From Ectobius pallidus (Eukaryota > Arthropoda > Insecta > Blattodea > Ectobiidae): a stretch of 64,000 nt of DNA. The DNA lies in NCBI GenBank assembly GCA_964059195.1, contig CAXKWD010000007.1, positions 2,542,001-2,606,000 of the forward strand, given 5' to 3'. Below are positions 47,009 through 57,827 of this stretch, piece by piece (position 1 is the first letter of the stretch; each line of letters begins with the position of its first letter). A program made the position numbers and the translations under genes. The notes under the pieces were generated by a model. That model ran no database searches and was not told where the DNA came from. It saw only the letters and a list, made by a program, of their open reading frames with translations.

Positions 47009-47053
47009 TCTGCTGATGATGCAGGAACACCACCTGCGAAACGGCCGTCCGGA
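47009..47053 (+). ncRNA. Hammerhead-like motif, right arm
   Basis: TCTG (47009-47012) can pair with CGGA (47050-47053) as stem I with one G-U pair. CTGATGA is followed by a five-pair stem GCAGG/CCTGC with a seven-base loop and GAAA. C-GGCC-G forms a minimal stem III and TC the cleavage dinucleotide. One unpaired T after CTGATGA departs from the consensus, as in the motif at 2194-2234. Confidence 0.6.
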
Positions 47054-47108
47054 AGTTTACTAAGGTAAATAAAGTGCGTTGAAGAAAGTATTTTTATTTA
47101 ACTATTTA

Positions 47109-47716
47109 GAACTTAAGTATTGACAATTACATTAGATATAAATAATTGTACGATGTATGTGGAATGGAATTAAACATCTGAGCTTGTCGTACTATCGTGA
47201 AGTATGCGCTGGTGCTATTAACCAATGAAACGACAGGACACAGTTAGTCAAGGCAATTCTGTTGTTTACTTTTGCTCCGTACACGTCATCTTGGATCAAG
47301 TATAGTTCATTCGGAGTTTTGCTATGTAGGATGGAGACTGGATTTCTCACGCAAATTATAAATTCTTTCCGGATTAACACAGTGATTGCACTATCCTGTA
47401 GAGCCTATGTGGATATGAACAATCCAAATGACAAATTCAGTTAATATAAGGCTACAAAAGTTAAACACTTTACAGCCGTTTACGAGAAAGTTGTGAAATG
47501 TTATATTTTCTTTATGTAAGGAATTAGCAAAAGTAAGTAAGAGACACCCGGAGACAAATGCACATTTAGTTCTGATACGTGCTGTTTATGAACATGTCCT
47601 TCCTCTACCTTCACTAGGCAAAGTGCCAGTCACGTGACTTGAACAGGATCAGCCAAGTGTGGCGAGTGATAAATTACACCACAGTCCACCACACAATAAT
47701 AATAATAATAATAATG

Positions 47717-47762
<46 letters not shown>

Positions 47763-48319
47763 AGTAATAGTAATAACAGTAATAGTTGGTTTAAACTGAA
47801 CCTTATTGGGTCGTGATATTAAATGCACATGATTATTCATTGACCTCCAGTATAATCTACTTGACTTGACTGGGCCTCGCATTTTTATTCCTGTCCCTTC
47901 TTTCACAACATGTTACCCAGTGGCGGCTTGTAGCTAAAACTAGTGAGGGTGTTGCTCCAGAAAATGTTTTGCCTTTGTTTTAAAATTGTGTAAAACAAAA
48001 CATACATGTTTAGAGATATTCAGGAACTTGACGAAACCCTACAAAACCAAACACTTTTTACTTGCTTTGATTAATAAATTTCATTTGTCTTCTTTGAGGG
48101 TTGTAGTAATTAAGGAGTTAATGGGTTTTACTTCACGTGAAGACTTTTACACCTAATTAGGCAGGCCTATAATGAAAATCCTATTGCTTCATTATATACG
48201 TTAATTCAGTTCCAGATCCGCCCGTTCCTGAAGAAAACGCAAAACGAAATAAACTTAACATTTAAACTCAACAACAAATCTACCAGTTTACAATTTTATA
48301 TTGTAATTATATTTTTATT
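47109..48319. other. No gene; contains an (ATT/AAT)n microsatellite at 47694-47762
   Basis: The microsatellite has about 20 AAT units with a GAT interruption, followed by degenerate AGTAAT units. The rest is AT-rich without a coding signal. Confidence 0.6.
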
Positions 48320-48680
48320 TATTTATTAAGCGCGAGTATGGTATTTTGCGAGATTATGTGGGGGACGGGAAAATGTCTGTGTGTCTGTACGCGCGATAAC
48401 TCAAATACGCTTTATCGGATTTTAATGAAACTTGGTATACGCATTTATAATGTGCGTGGGAAAAAGCCTATTGATATTGGACCAAATCAATTGACCGGCA
48501 CTGGAATAATGTCGAATTCAGTGCCTATTTTATGGTAATATATTAGAAAGAATTTATCAAATGCAAATCAGTTCTCATGGCAACATATTGTTTTACAATA
48601 CGACTGTGGAAGTTAGCTATGACAAATAACACTACCCACAAGTTCCTTCGCATATGCTTATCACACTAGACCTTTGTTTT
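48320..48680 (-). repeat. Interspersed repeat (family B), copy 2
   Basis: The reverse complement matches 34900-35275: 'gcgcgtacag', 'cgataactcaaatacgcttta', 'ttaatgaaacttggtatacgcat', 'tatggtaatatattagaaagaatttatcaaatgcaaatcag'-type words are shared in order. The frame at 48338 is repeat-derived, not a gene. Confidence 0.7.
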
Positions 48681-49381
48681 CTGTAAGCCCTCCTTAATGA
48701 ATCCATCTGGAGCTTAACTCGGGAATCTACAACAAAAATAACTTATTTTCTGCATATCATAATTGCAATTATCATTGATTAAACAAGGGAATTCTGGCAC
48801 TTTGTTACATCAGTTTTAAACACGAAACTCAGTTATACTTGGATTCAGGGTAGGAACATAGTGTAGGACAGGGGAAGACAGAAGGTTGCTCTGTGACGTC
48901 ACTGCTTTCTGCTCTGACTGCTCTCGTAATACCTCTGCGAGGAGCATGTGAAATGGTGGCATCAGTGAACAGGGGGGAAGAGAGTGGCATTAGTATTGCG
49001 GGCAGCGGGAATTTAGGGGGTTAGAACTTACGTAATACGTGTTTCCGAGTTAATGAAACATCAATCGATGTTCTTGATAGTTTATCGGTTAATTACAGCA
49101 CAGTAGTTTAACATATTATAAATAATTCTATTTTTCTATTCTGTGAGAACAATTGCCTTTCCACAAAATCTATGTTCTTTGACAAAAATAGACAATACTA
49201 TCATTTGAATTAACAAAATTCACTACAATAAAAATAACAAAAAAAATGAACTGAATTAATTACCATACAAGCTCGTCTGCACCTTAGATGATACAAGATT
49301 ACAGTAACAGTTTTCTGACTTTCCTGTCTCTTTTTTCTTTAACAAGTTTATCAATGTTGGGACGTAATGTTTGAGCAATAT

Positions 49382-49841
49382 TTAATCGAAGACTACATTT
49401 AGGTTGTGATTTGACAATGTACTTCTTGATTTGAGCTTTGCACATTTCATTAGTGAAAAAAATTGTTCGGCCACATATGTCGATCCAAAATTACATAATA
49501 TTCGTGCGGCAAGTTTCGGGAATCTGGTTTCAGAGAAATTTCTGAAAAAGTTACCCAAGACCACTTTACGTTCATATTTGTCCTTTAACAGATCGTCGCA
49601 TTGTATGTTTAGCAGTTCCAACTGATACCGGCAAAGAACGTCTGACATTAACTGAATATGGGGTAGCAAAAAGTTTAAACATTGGAGAAAGGTTTTCCAC
49701 ATCCTGAAACCTCGATTCGAACTGAAGAAGAATGTTTTGCAGAACTAACACATGTTCTGCAGAGAGAACACTATCAGGATCGCATACTTGCATTAACTTT
49801 GAAAAATGCTCCGTATTTCCAACCAGAAGTTGTTTACCCAC
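49382..49841 (-). pseudogene. hAT transposase C-terminal fragment, frameshifted
   Basis: Two overlapping frames complete one another. The first runs from NTEHFSKLMQV to LFATPYSVNV; the second continues LQLEL-like YQLELLNIQCDDLLKDKY, then FPKLAARILCNFGSTYVAEQFFSLMK and KSRSTLSNHNL. The FGSTY..EQ.FS.MK and LSN..L words belong to the hAT C-terminal dimerisation region of the GTF2I-repeat/ZBED type. A frameshift falls near 49640. The N-terminal zinc finger and most catalytic residues are missing. Confidence 0.75.
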
Positions 49842-50006
49842 AGAGCTAAAGTAGGTCCTCTAGTGCCTAAATCTAGCGTACTCTAATTCCTAAACACCCC
49901 TACTACCGTGCGCTCTTGCTGACGTCACACACAAGGGATCCGCATGCTCTTGCTCCACAAACGTCATCACAAGACGTAGTTGACTTCCCCTGGTGTAGGA
50001 GATGTA

Positions 50007-50777
50007 CAGTCGGTCAAATAAAAAACGTCGGGACTCGTATGCAGTTGAAATTAAAGTTTTAACGCATTAGTTCACAAGTTTCCTATAAAAAACATAAAAT
50101 ACAAGTCATTTTCGGAACATATGAGGCCATGCGACAGGAGAGAAAAAATGAACAACGAGGGTAAAAATGAACAACGCGGAAAGCGCAACACACGATATTC
50201 AACTTAATGTATTGTCATAATTCATTTTTCTTTGTGTCATCGCCACATACAAATGCTAAAGTGAGAAGAAGTGTAGTTAGGGCTGTAATTGACCTGCATT
50301 TTTCGGCCTCTGAAGCAGCGAGAAGGTTCCATATTTATGAAAGAGCAGGTGAGAGGTGGGAACTTTACTATAATGCGACCGGAAGTTTTCATAGGAAACG
50401 TGGATCTGGCCGGGCGCGTATATCGATGCTAGATTGGTTGCAGAAGTTGAGCGTAAGTTATTGATTTTGCACTAGAAGTACCGGTATTATAAAATAAAAC
50501 CTTTAAAATATGCTCCTTGATTAATCATATTCCTTGAGAATTTATTAATTATTAATATTATAAGCATTTGCAACCAAGAATATGGCGGATGTGAGACATA
50601 TAGCCACAGCCTTCTATACATGTTTGTTTTGGAACAAAACTGACTAAATAATCAAGAAAATACATGGAGAGACAAGAGGCATGTGTGAACCTAACCTTAA
50701 GTCTTCCTGTACATGCGCATATGCTCGTTCGTGATACTTAATCAAATACCGCCCGACGTTTTTTATTTGACCGACTG
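50007..50777 (+). mobile_element. Tc1-like element, 771 bp
   Basis: Perfect 26-bp terminal inverted repeats start CAGTCGGTCAAATAAAAAAC. TA lies on both sides (50005-50006 and 50778-50779), and excision restores the hairpin palindrome. It includes a transposase N-terminal fragment. The termini are unbroken, so the copy looks recent. Confidence 0.85.
50207..50464 (+). pseudogene. Tc1-like transposase N-terminal helix-turn-helix fragment
   Basis: Residues RSVVRAVIDLHFSASEAARR, then ERAGERWELYYNATGS and RKRGSGRARI, follow the pattern of Tc1 paired-like DNA-binding domains: a VI.L...G.S...AAR first helix pair, a W..RY...GS linker and a GRPR-type hook (GRARI). The DDE catalytic domain is absent. 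The open part stops at 50464. Non-autonomous. Confidence 0.65.
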
Positions 50778-51496
50778 TACCTGCAACTCAACGTTGCAAT
50801 ACACAACTGGTTCTCAGGCAGGTTGCCGGCTCTCCCCATTCCTTGTCTACAGAATGAAAGGGAGTGAGTGAGACAGCGGTTGTGTATTGCAACGTTGAGT
50901 TGCAGGTACATCTCCTACACTATGTTCCTACCCTGAATTCAAGTATAGTTGGGTGTATAATTATCAAGGTTTAACACGCTCTCATGCACTAGTACAGTTA
51001 AAACCAGTTTATCTTACATCAGCATCTAATAAAGTGTGAAGCAAACACCGTGCCTAGCTCGTGGCCCTCACCGCGAAAGTTTCCAGCCACCTCCGCTACT
51101 ATCATCTCTCGCCGAAAACTCAAGTAAGAAAATACCCCCGTGAAAAGAGGGCTTTCAGTATTTAACTCACCCATCTTAAAGGACACGTTGAAAATGTTGT
51201 CCCTCTGATCTAGACCTATCTGGCAATTATGTATAGGCCTACGTTGCTCTCAGTAGGCAGAGGGAGTGCTCTCTCTTCGTGCTTAATTTAAACCCGACAC
51301 AGGTGGATATAAAGGCGGAGATGATGTTTTTATAGCGACAATGAGGTTAAAATATGAAGTACTTCCTTTAAAGTCAGAATATCGCAGTTGATTGATACAT
51401 ACAAGGTGCGGCACAGGAAACGGATGTTTTTGAAATAACCATAACACAGAAGATTTTCAAGTTAAACAATATTTAATTACACAGAATTGAAGCTTG

Positions 51497-51943
51497 TCCA
51501 CCGCTGTGGCTCAGGGGATGCGTCCAATCCTCTCACGCAGCGGGCCCGGGTTCGATTCCTGGTCGGGACAAGTTACCTAGGTGGGGTTTTTTCTGGGGGT
51601 TTTCCTCACCTTTGAGACAAATGTCGGGTAACTTTAGGCCCTTGTGGTCCCCAGATATCATCTGGCCGTCATTATCATCTTCATCCCATCCTCGCCTTGT
51701 TTGGAGTGAGTGTGTGTGTGAATGGTGTGTCTCGTCCTATGTGTTCGTGTTGTCTCGGAGGTGGCCCCGGCATTGGGCTGATCACTCATCCGGGGAGGCC
51801 CTCCATGTCCTTGTGTGGTCAAAAAAGTATGTATGTGATCCAAAGATAATCCCTCTCCCGACAGGTCGGGGCCCTGTAAGGCCCGGGCGGCTTGGGTCCT
51901 AAAAGGGAGAGGTAAAACTACGAGAAAGACAGAAGAAAGAAAG
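51497..51943 (+). mobile_element. Full-length tRNA-derived SINE (family A), 447 bp
   Basis: A perfect 12-bp duplication, AATTGAAGCTTG, flanks it (51485-51496 and 51944-51955). The tRNA-like head has an A box (GTGGCTCAGGGGATGCG) and a B box (GGGTTCGATTCC). The body carries 'gagacaaatgtcgggtaactttaggccc' and 'ggccccggcattgggctgatcac', then a 3' end 'aaagggagaggtaaaactacga' with an A/G-rich tail. This is the reference for the two interrupted copies. Confidence 0.9.
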
Positions 51944-52110
51944 AATTGAAGCTTGTATAATGCAGTTTCTGTTGACTATTTCAGAATTACCTCCGAAAAA
52001 AATGCCGTCAAGTGATGAAACAATGGAATTATCTAACATGCAATCACATTAGGCTATTGGTAGAGGAAACGCATGTTTTTGAAACAGCTTGATTCATGCA
52101 GTTTCAGAAT

Positions 52111-52245
52111 CCATGGCGCCATGGACATTGGAGCATCGTGTTTTTGCCTTTGATACTTATATCGAAACAAAGTCTATAATTGCTGTTCAGCGCCGTTTTC
52201 GTATACATTTTAATGTGGAATCATCCCTCGTCGTAACACGATATT
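52111..52245 (+). pseudogene. DUF4817-type helix-turn-helix fragment
   Basis: The codons read WTLEHRVFAFDTYIETKSII then AVQRRFRIHFNV. The pattern HRVFA...Y....S..AVQR.FR.HFN matches the DUF4817 DNA-binding domain found in arthropod transposon-derived proteins, where TILRWV usually follows; a displaced 'ttgagatgggttgaagctc' (RWVEAL) at 52240 fits that. The coding frame is broken. Confidence 0.65.
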
Positions 52246-52464
52246 GAGATGGGTTGAAGCTCTACATTATAATGTAGGCCATACGAAAACGGCGCTGAAC
52301 GGCAATTATAGACGTTGTTTCGAAATAAGTTTCAAAGGCAAACTCGATGATCCAATGTCCATGGCGCCATGGCTTCTGAAACTGCATGAATCAAGCTGTT
52401 TCAAAAACATGTGTTTCCTCTGCCGCACCTTGTACGTCGGAGGAACTACAGTTATTTATGAATA

Positions 52465-53401
52465 GAGGAGCCCGGGTCTAGTTGGCACAGATTTTAAACT
52501 TTTATTTTTATGAGCTATAATATAGTTAACATTATTATGTAAATTTATCTATTGAATAGTTTAATTATTCAGGTAGGTTTATAAAATAAAATATAACAAT
52601 ATTTCGTAAGGGTAACTAAGAAATTGCAATTTATTTGAACCTCGACACGTGTGTCAACTTACCCCATCGTCGGGGTATGTTGGCACAAGTTAAACAATAA
52701 ATTGTTGTAACAAAAATAACACAAAATCTAAACACAATGAAGCAATAACTCAAACATATAAAAAAGGTAATGTCATTTGCATTCAATCTACACAGCCTAA
52801 AGTAACAGGTATCACAAACATCACTTATATATCTTAATCTGATATGTCAGAATTGCAATTCAGACAAATAAAGTTCTATTTGACACCACGTGTGTTATTG
52901 GCATATTTAGAGATTCTAAAATACGGATAAACAATTAAATAAACCTCTTGTTGGAAAATGTTAGACATTTTAATGGCAAGGCTAGTTGGCTCAGTGAATC
53001 AACTTACCCCGTAATGAATGTGCCAACTTACCCCAACGTATGCTGTTGAAAATATGGTTCGGTTTTGTGCCAGAAAAAACTCCAATATAAACTTTAAACC
53101 GCTCAGACATGTAGTTACTAGTCTTCACTACTCACCGACACCACAGAAACAATTATTTCTTAGGACCGGATGTTGTAAACTTTCATTTTACAGAAGGATA
53201 AATATTTACTTGCAGGTACTCTGGGAGTACAAAAGCACACTGCAGGAACAGAAAAGCTCCAAATACAATAGAAATTTGTAACAAAGGCTAACGGTAGATG
53301 ACCAAATATATATGTAAGTTTCCTTGCACAAAAACGCAGGGTTGCCAAGTTATTAACAGTGTGCCAACTAAACCCTGTAGCCAACTAGACCCGAGCTCCC
53401 C
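52465..53401. mobile_element. TA-flanked terminal-inverted-repeat element, 937 bp
   Basis: The ends GAGGAGCCCGGGTCTAGTTG and, inverted, GGGGAGCTCGGGTCTAGTTG continue GC. TA flanks both (52463-52464 and 53402-53403). 'gccaacttacccc' words recur inside (about 52655, 53005, 53025). The frame at 53018-53281 has no recognisable domain. Confidence 0.75.
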
Positions 53402-53403
53402 TA

Positions 53404-55412
53404 CGTCGTCCCACTTCGAAGTCACAATATAAAATGCTTGTTCTGAAAGTCGCTTAAGTCCTACTTCTAAGTGAAAATACAATGTTTCTCTTGTTTGATA
53501 TTATATCGTCGTAGAATTCACTAAAATGTACTTATGTGATATTCTTGTCACACTTAATATACCCAAAATAACGCGCTGTTAATACTTAATCCTTAATAAT
53601 GCCTATCCTATTTCTCTCTGCGCGGGTAAAATTATATTTGGCCTAATACTTTCTACCTAGGCTCTAGGTCTCTAGGTCCTAGAGCTATTCACGTCTGTCT
53701 CGTCGTAGTCCTCTTCCGTAGCTTGGGTTTCTGGTATTCAGCCATTTCATAAAATATGGGAATTTTTCCCTCAAAGAGAGAAGTTATAAAATTATTCTAC
53801 TTGGGTGGTCAAATATAAGTTTACAACCTCAAATTCTCTGAATATTAAGGACTCAGGTGTATCTGAAGTGGTTTCATGTGTAAAATCTGTCAATTTACTT
53901 ATTTATTACGTTGAGTTACTTTTTTTTGACATTTTTAGCATGATTTTAACACTTTAATACCAAGTAGTCAAGAGTAATCAGCTATGTCCATTTTCATTTG
54001 AGAAAATATACATCTTAAGGTACAATTTGATATAAGATTAACTTCAAAAAATATGTGTAGTTAATTGCTATGTAAAGTAACAAACAGTGACTTTTTGTCC
54101 CACCCGAAATGGTGATAGTTTTGTTAAATTATTATTGATGAGTTAAATAAATGTTCTGACAACCTGGAGACAGTTTATAATTTGTATTTAATCCCACATA
54201 CCTTCGTTAATAACAACATTAAGACCCTAACAATAATAGCAGAACAGAAACTGAGGTTTTGTTTTGCATCATTGAAATCAGTGTCCAAATTACGTCCCAC
54301 CCGTAATAGATTTTGAAAAACAAATTTAAAATATTTAAAATTATTTTTAAATAATGCTTTCCATGTAGTATGAAGGAGAAGGAATTGTAAAATTTACAGA
54401 ATGTGAAGAACGAATTCTAGTTTATTATTTATGATATGTAATAAAAAAAATAGTTTTTATAATTTGCTAGAATGTCCCACCCGATTATGAAATGGCTGTA
54501 TTATCTATTGGGTAAAAATTGTCCCCATCTGAATGGTCCTGTCCGAAGACAAAGTCGTTCCTGATCGAAAATTAACCAAGTCTTCTGCTAGTGTTTCAAA
54601 CGTAACGTCGTTAAATGGAGTGAGGAGTGGGCTGTACTCGTTTGTCACATGTGTCATGTGGCGACACAATTCTTACCAGACAGTGCCTCGTCTTTGTATT
54701 AGCTATATCGTCTAATAATCCCTAAAGTCTTTATTAATACTGTCTCTAATAGCTTTAGTTCTGTTGCCTTTATGATGATGCGTCGAATGATATAATTTTC
54801 CATGTGGTCGGGTTATATGTTATTAACTCTAATGTCTTTTGATTACAGTAGTCGTGTAGTATATCAAATTGTCCGTGTGAAAGTCTTCTATCTCGCCATG
54901 TACTTCGTCAGTCCCGTCGTTTTGGCTTTATTAAAGATTTATTCGTCAATAAACTCGCGGGAAATTCAAATTCTGTCCCTAAATACGTTTTATTGGTCTT
55001 AATTTAATATTACGAATGCCTATATGAACTGTTCTGTCACAAGATTTAAATGGAAGAAACTTCCCTTTAACACAGATTTCTGAGAAATCTGAACTTCCTG
55101 AGCAGTTTAATCGTTTATATAAAGAATTAGGGACTTCTCAAATCTAAGTGTTAAGAGAACTTAAAGGTTCGAAGTTCCGTGCACACAAAAGGTAGGCCTA
55201 CGCGTCGTTTACGTTTACTTTAAGATAGGTAAGTTAAATATTGAAATTCGTCTTTTCATTCAGGTATTCACGTACTTGAATATTTGGCGGGAGATGGAGG
55301 TAGCGGAGGTGGCTAAAAACTGTGGCGGCGGCGATGGACCGAAAGGATCACGCGCTATGCACGGTCATGGTCGATTCGGACTGTGTTTAACATGCTTTGT
55401 AACATGTTTCAG
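53404..55412 (+). other. 3' part of intron 1, no gene
   Basis: AT-rich. The word 'gtcccaccc' recurs at about 54099, 54294 and 54473, as if a loose repeat were present. A splice acceptor (catgtttcag) ends the segment at 55412. Confidence 0.6.
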
Positions 55413-55793
55413 GGGTGTCCGGCATCCAGATAACCGACTTGCGAGTCCCTCCGGCAGTGAAGAACAACTCGAGGTCGGCAGCCGTGTTGGACTGCGAGTA
55501 CACACTCAAGCAGGACGAGCTGTCGGCCGAGGCGTACTCGGGGCTCGTGGTCAAGTGGTACTTCAACAACAGTCCCAGTCCAGTGTACCAGTGGATACCG
55601 GGGCAAAAACCCCAAGACCTGGGCATTCTCAAGGGCAAACTGGATCTGAGCCACCGCGCCTCCGGGAACCAGGCCACCATGCATCGCGCCCTCTACATCC
55701 CAAACCCCACCACCGACCTCTCGGGGGACTACAAGTGTCTGGTCTCCACTTTCAGCGACGAGGACTTCATGACCAAGAAGATGGTCGTCTTCG
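55413..55793 (+). CDS. Ig V-set domain protein, exon 2
   Basis: The exon is 381 bp, GC-rich against its AT-rich surroundings, with acceptor TTTCAG and donor TCG|GTAAGT. Both ends are phase 1, the usual arrangement of an Ig domain. In the joined protein the domain spans about residues 24-144: cysteine 45 (VLDCEY), tryptophan 66 (VKWYF), and the second cysteine 126 in DLSGDYKC. N35 and N69 lie in N-x-S sequons. VYQWIPGQKPQDLGILKG and HRALYIPN are distinctive but I cannot name the family. Related beat-type arthropod Ig proteins act at the cell surface. Confidence 0.85.
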
Positions 55794-56162
55794 GTAAGTA
55801 CCCTTACCTGGTTACTATGGCAACGAGGAATACGTTATTCTTCTATCATCAAGTCACTATAACAACAGGGAACGTAACTCATGATTGAGATCTTGTTCTT
55901 CATTTGTCACCACGTTCCCATAGGAACTAGAAAATTATTCCAAGGTCTCCTGTAAACGTAATAGTAGCGCCAACTGGCAAGCAAAAGCAGAAGCAGAAAA
56001 TATCCCTCCCTCGAAGCTTGTCTTTGCATAGCATACAGACTCGTTCCTTTGAAGTAACAACGGAAGCTTTAGATTTGAGAAATGTCAAGTGAGCCCCGCA
56101 AACACAGGGTTGTCCAATCCAAGCAGAAAGAGACGCAGAGAGGGAAAGAAAGAGATGACGTC

Positions 56163-56208
<46 letters not shown>
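56163..56208. repeat. (AAT)n microsatellite
   Basis: About 15 AAT units. Confidence 0.95.
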
Positions 56209-56211
<3 letters not shown>

Positions 56212-56369
56212 TGTCGTGACAAAACACTGGCACTGCCTTCACAATTCAAACAAGTTGACGTCATGTTGGATCCTGGATTCGATTCCAGTCATATGCATTT
56301 TTTTTCCATCCTCATTCCTTCTTTTCATTTTATACAGCTAGAGTCCTACTGCACTGTCACCTCATAGGC

Positions 56370-56685
56370 GCCAACTGAATTTAGTGACACTTATTTTGCA
56401 GGACGACATAGTTCATATCTCAAAAGTGGACCTTGTGATTTCTGGGTTCCGGTGACCGGTAACGTGCACCCCAATGATACTGCGCATTTCTGTGCGCAGG
56501 ACCGCTTGGTTAGTCTGAAAATAATGGATTACGTTAACTTTGTAAGGAAGTGGAGAATCACAACAATGCGTTCTTACGTAAGTGATCAAAGTTACTACAG
56601 AAGCGATTTGCAATCCAATCTAATTTTGAATGCTACAAATGGACGAAAATGTAAACCGACCGCATTGAAAGAAATGTTTCTATGA
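56370..56685 (+). other. Open frame following a strong splice-acceptor-like site
   Basis: CACTTATTTTGCAG ends at 56401. If used, the following frame completes a phase-1 codon (G+GA) and stays open for 94 codons to a stop at 56685 (...WVPVTGNVHPNDTAHF...LKEMFL). It fits the donor phase of exon 2, but composition and sequence show no Ig, membrane or known domain, so it may be chance. Confidence 0.25.
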
Positions 56686-56924
56686 ATATAGTTACGACAA
56701 AGGATTCAGAGTTTGTACAAAAATAATGTCATTCGAGCTAATTTAGACGAAACAAACAAAATACGAGAAAATCGTCACCTTGCTTAGGCCAAATATGATT
56801 TTGTTTTGTTTTAGAGCAGCGTCAAGATAGTAGGCCTACTTCTCTATTGCTGTTGGCTTCATTGTTACGTAATAAGATTCCATAGCATCGTGAGGCCTAG
56901 GATGACCAACTCTGGTTTCAGTCT

Positions 56925-57060
56925 CATGGATAATACTCTTTTAGTTGAAAATAATTGCTTATGATTATTAAATAGACGCAGTCTTATAACAATTGAAAAC
57001 GTTAAATTTCTCACGATGGTCGAAAAGATAGTCACTCCATCCCTTATGTTGGCAGCCTTG
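56925..57060 (+). repeat. Interspersed repeat (family E) fragment
   Basis: Shares 'aatactcttttagtt', 'gattattaaatagac', 'ttataacaattgaa' and 'gttaaatttctcac' with 20640-20812 and 35520-35640. Confidence 0.6.
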
Positions 57061-57164
57061 TTCTGCCTGCGCATGTGCACAATAAACTGCAGGACAGCTG
57101 GAAAGCTCCCAAAATGGCTGCACAATTATTTCACAAATAATAACGCCTATCTAAAACAAATCCC

Positions 57165-57827
57165 TTTAGCCAAGCCTACAGGCTGAGGTAGATTTCGAAG
57201 TGCTTTTGGTTTAATTTACTGTCGCTACGTAGCACTCTTCTTCTTTAGCCTTGTCATAACAAACCCGCAATAATAACTGCAAAAAAGAGGAAAGAGCAAT
57301 TTTTTAAACTTTCAAATCTCGTCTTATATGAGAACTATCAAGAAACTAGTTATATATTTATAGAGTACTCATTAAGAGCTTTTCAACGATACCCCACAAG
57401 ACGTAGTTTCAAAATTTTCGAATTTCCATCACCCCATCCCCACTCGTACCCCCAAAACCCCCGAATCATTGGTGTCACTGTGAACTCCATAGGGAGTACT
57501 CTAATTTATTCAAACAAAGTTTCCCTCTAAACTTCATAGGGGCCGATATATAAATGTTTTAAAATTTCAACCCCCTCCCCGAACACCCCCTTGGGCCAAT
57601 TTCGCTCATTATCGAACTTGTCCGAACTATTGGGCCTAGAAATAACATAATAAAATTTGGTTCAAATATCTTAAAAATTACGGCCGCTAGCGTGTAAAGA
57701 TATATACAATGGTTTCGTACTTAGGGAGGCATGAAACGTAAAGATATGAAAGAATTTTTCGAAAGTCATGACAATGTATTGATTGCAATAGGTAGATTTT
57801 TCTTCGAAATCTACCTAAAATAATATA
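57165..57827 (-). repeat. Family D repeat, near full length, inverted
   Basis: The reverse complement matches 13266-13975 from end to end, including both ends (AGGTAGATTTCGAAG) and the C-rich middle. The two copies differ by scattered substitutions and small indels. Confidence 0.7.

Larger units (their letters stand above)
46733..47108. mobile_element. Palindrome with paired hammerhead-like motifs
   Basis: The arms mirror each other from AAATAGTTAAATAAAAATAC at the outer ends to the C/G-rich centre near 46889. The right arm has one extra copy of a unit of about 60 bp (cccccaccataacagacacc...ctcagttgac). Each arm carries the same hammerhead-like block. The layout suggests inverted pseudo-LTRs of a Penelope-like element, but no ORF lies between them, so that assignment is inference. 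Confidence 0.75.
49993..50920. repeat. Hairpin within the hAT right end, split by a Tc1-like element
   Basis: After removing 50007-50777 and one TA, GTGTAGGAGATGTACCTGCA through caacgttgcaatacacaac (to about 50807) mirrors 50879-50920. The arms are about 42 bp with a loop of about 70 bp. The corresponding site in the left hAT end lacks it. Confidence 0.7.
48830..50951 (-). mobile_element. hAT transposon with decayed transposase
   Basis: The ends read CAGTTATACTTGGATTCAGG and, inverted, CAACTATACTTGAATTCAGG, continuing GTAGGAACATAGTGTAGGA. The interior contains hAT transposase codons on the minus strand. A hairpin and a Tc1-like element expand the right end. I could not read an 8-bp duplication (acgaaact against ggtgtata), so the outer boundary may have eroded. 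Confidence 0.75.
51402..52432 (+). mobile_element. Mariner-like element split by a SINE
   Basis: The ends CAAGGTGCGGCA...AGGAAAC are inverted and flanked by TA (51400-51401 and 52433-52434). Internally, about 52063-52210 is also inverted at about 52285-52430, so the right part is a partial palindrome. Removing the SINE and one duplication gives an element of about 570 bp. Confidence 0.7.
23064..55412 (+). other. First intron of the Ig-domain gene, 32.3 kb
   Basis: Bounded by GTGAGT and by TTTCAG with an adjoining T-rich tract. It is filled with Helitrons, LINE fragments, SINEs, MITEs and palindromes. No further exon with conserved domain content was seen inside, although short exons cannot be excluded. 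The boundaries depend on the exon 1-exon 2 pairing, which is inferred from phase and signal-peptide logic. Confidence 0.65.

Noticed and set aside
45768..47307. Inverted 20-bp words (actatacttgatccaagatg) as ends of a larger element
   Set aside because: Similarity stops after about 20 bp on both sides and no duplication is visible; a chance or very old pair.
51658..51902. Open frames on both strands (51612-51902 plus, 51658-51843 minus)
   Set aside because: They fall inside SINE family A; the same words recur at 58773-59148 in other copies.
55276..55797. 173-codon frame overlapping the Ig exon
   Set aside because: It is an alternative frame of the GC-rich exon and ignores the splice sites; composition is unlike a folded protein. 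Reverse-strand frames there are likewise shadows.
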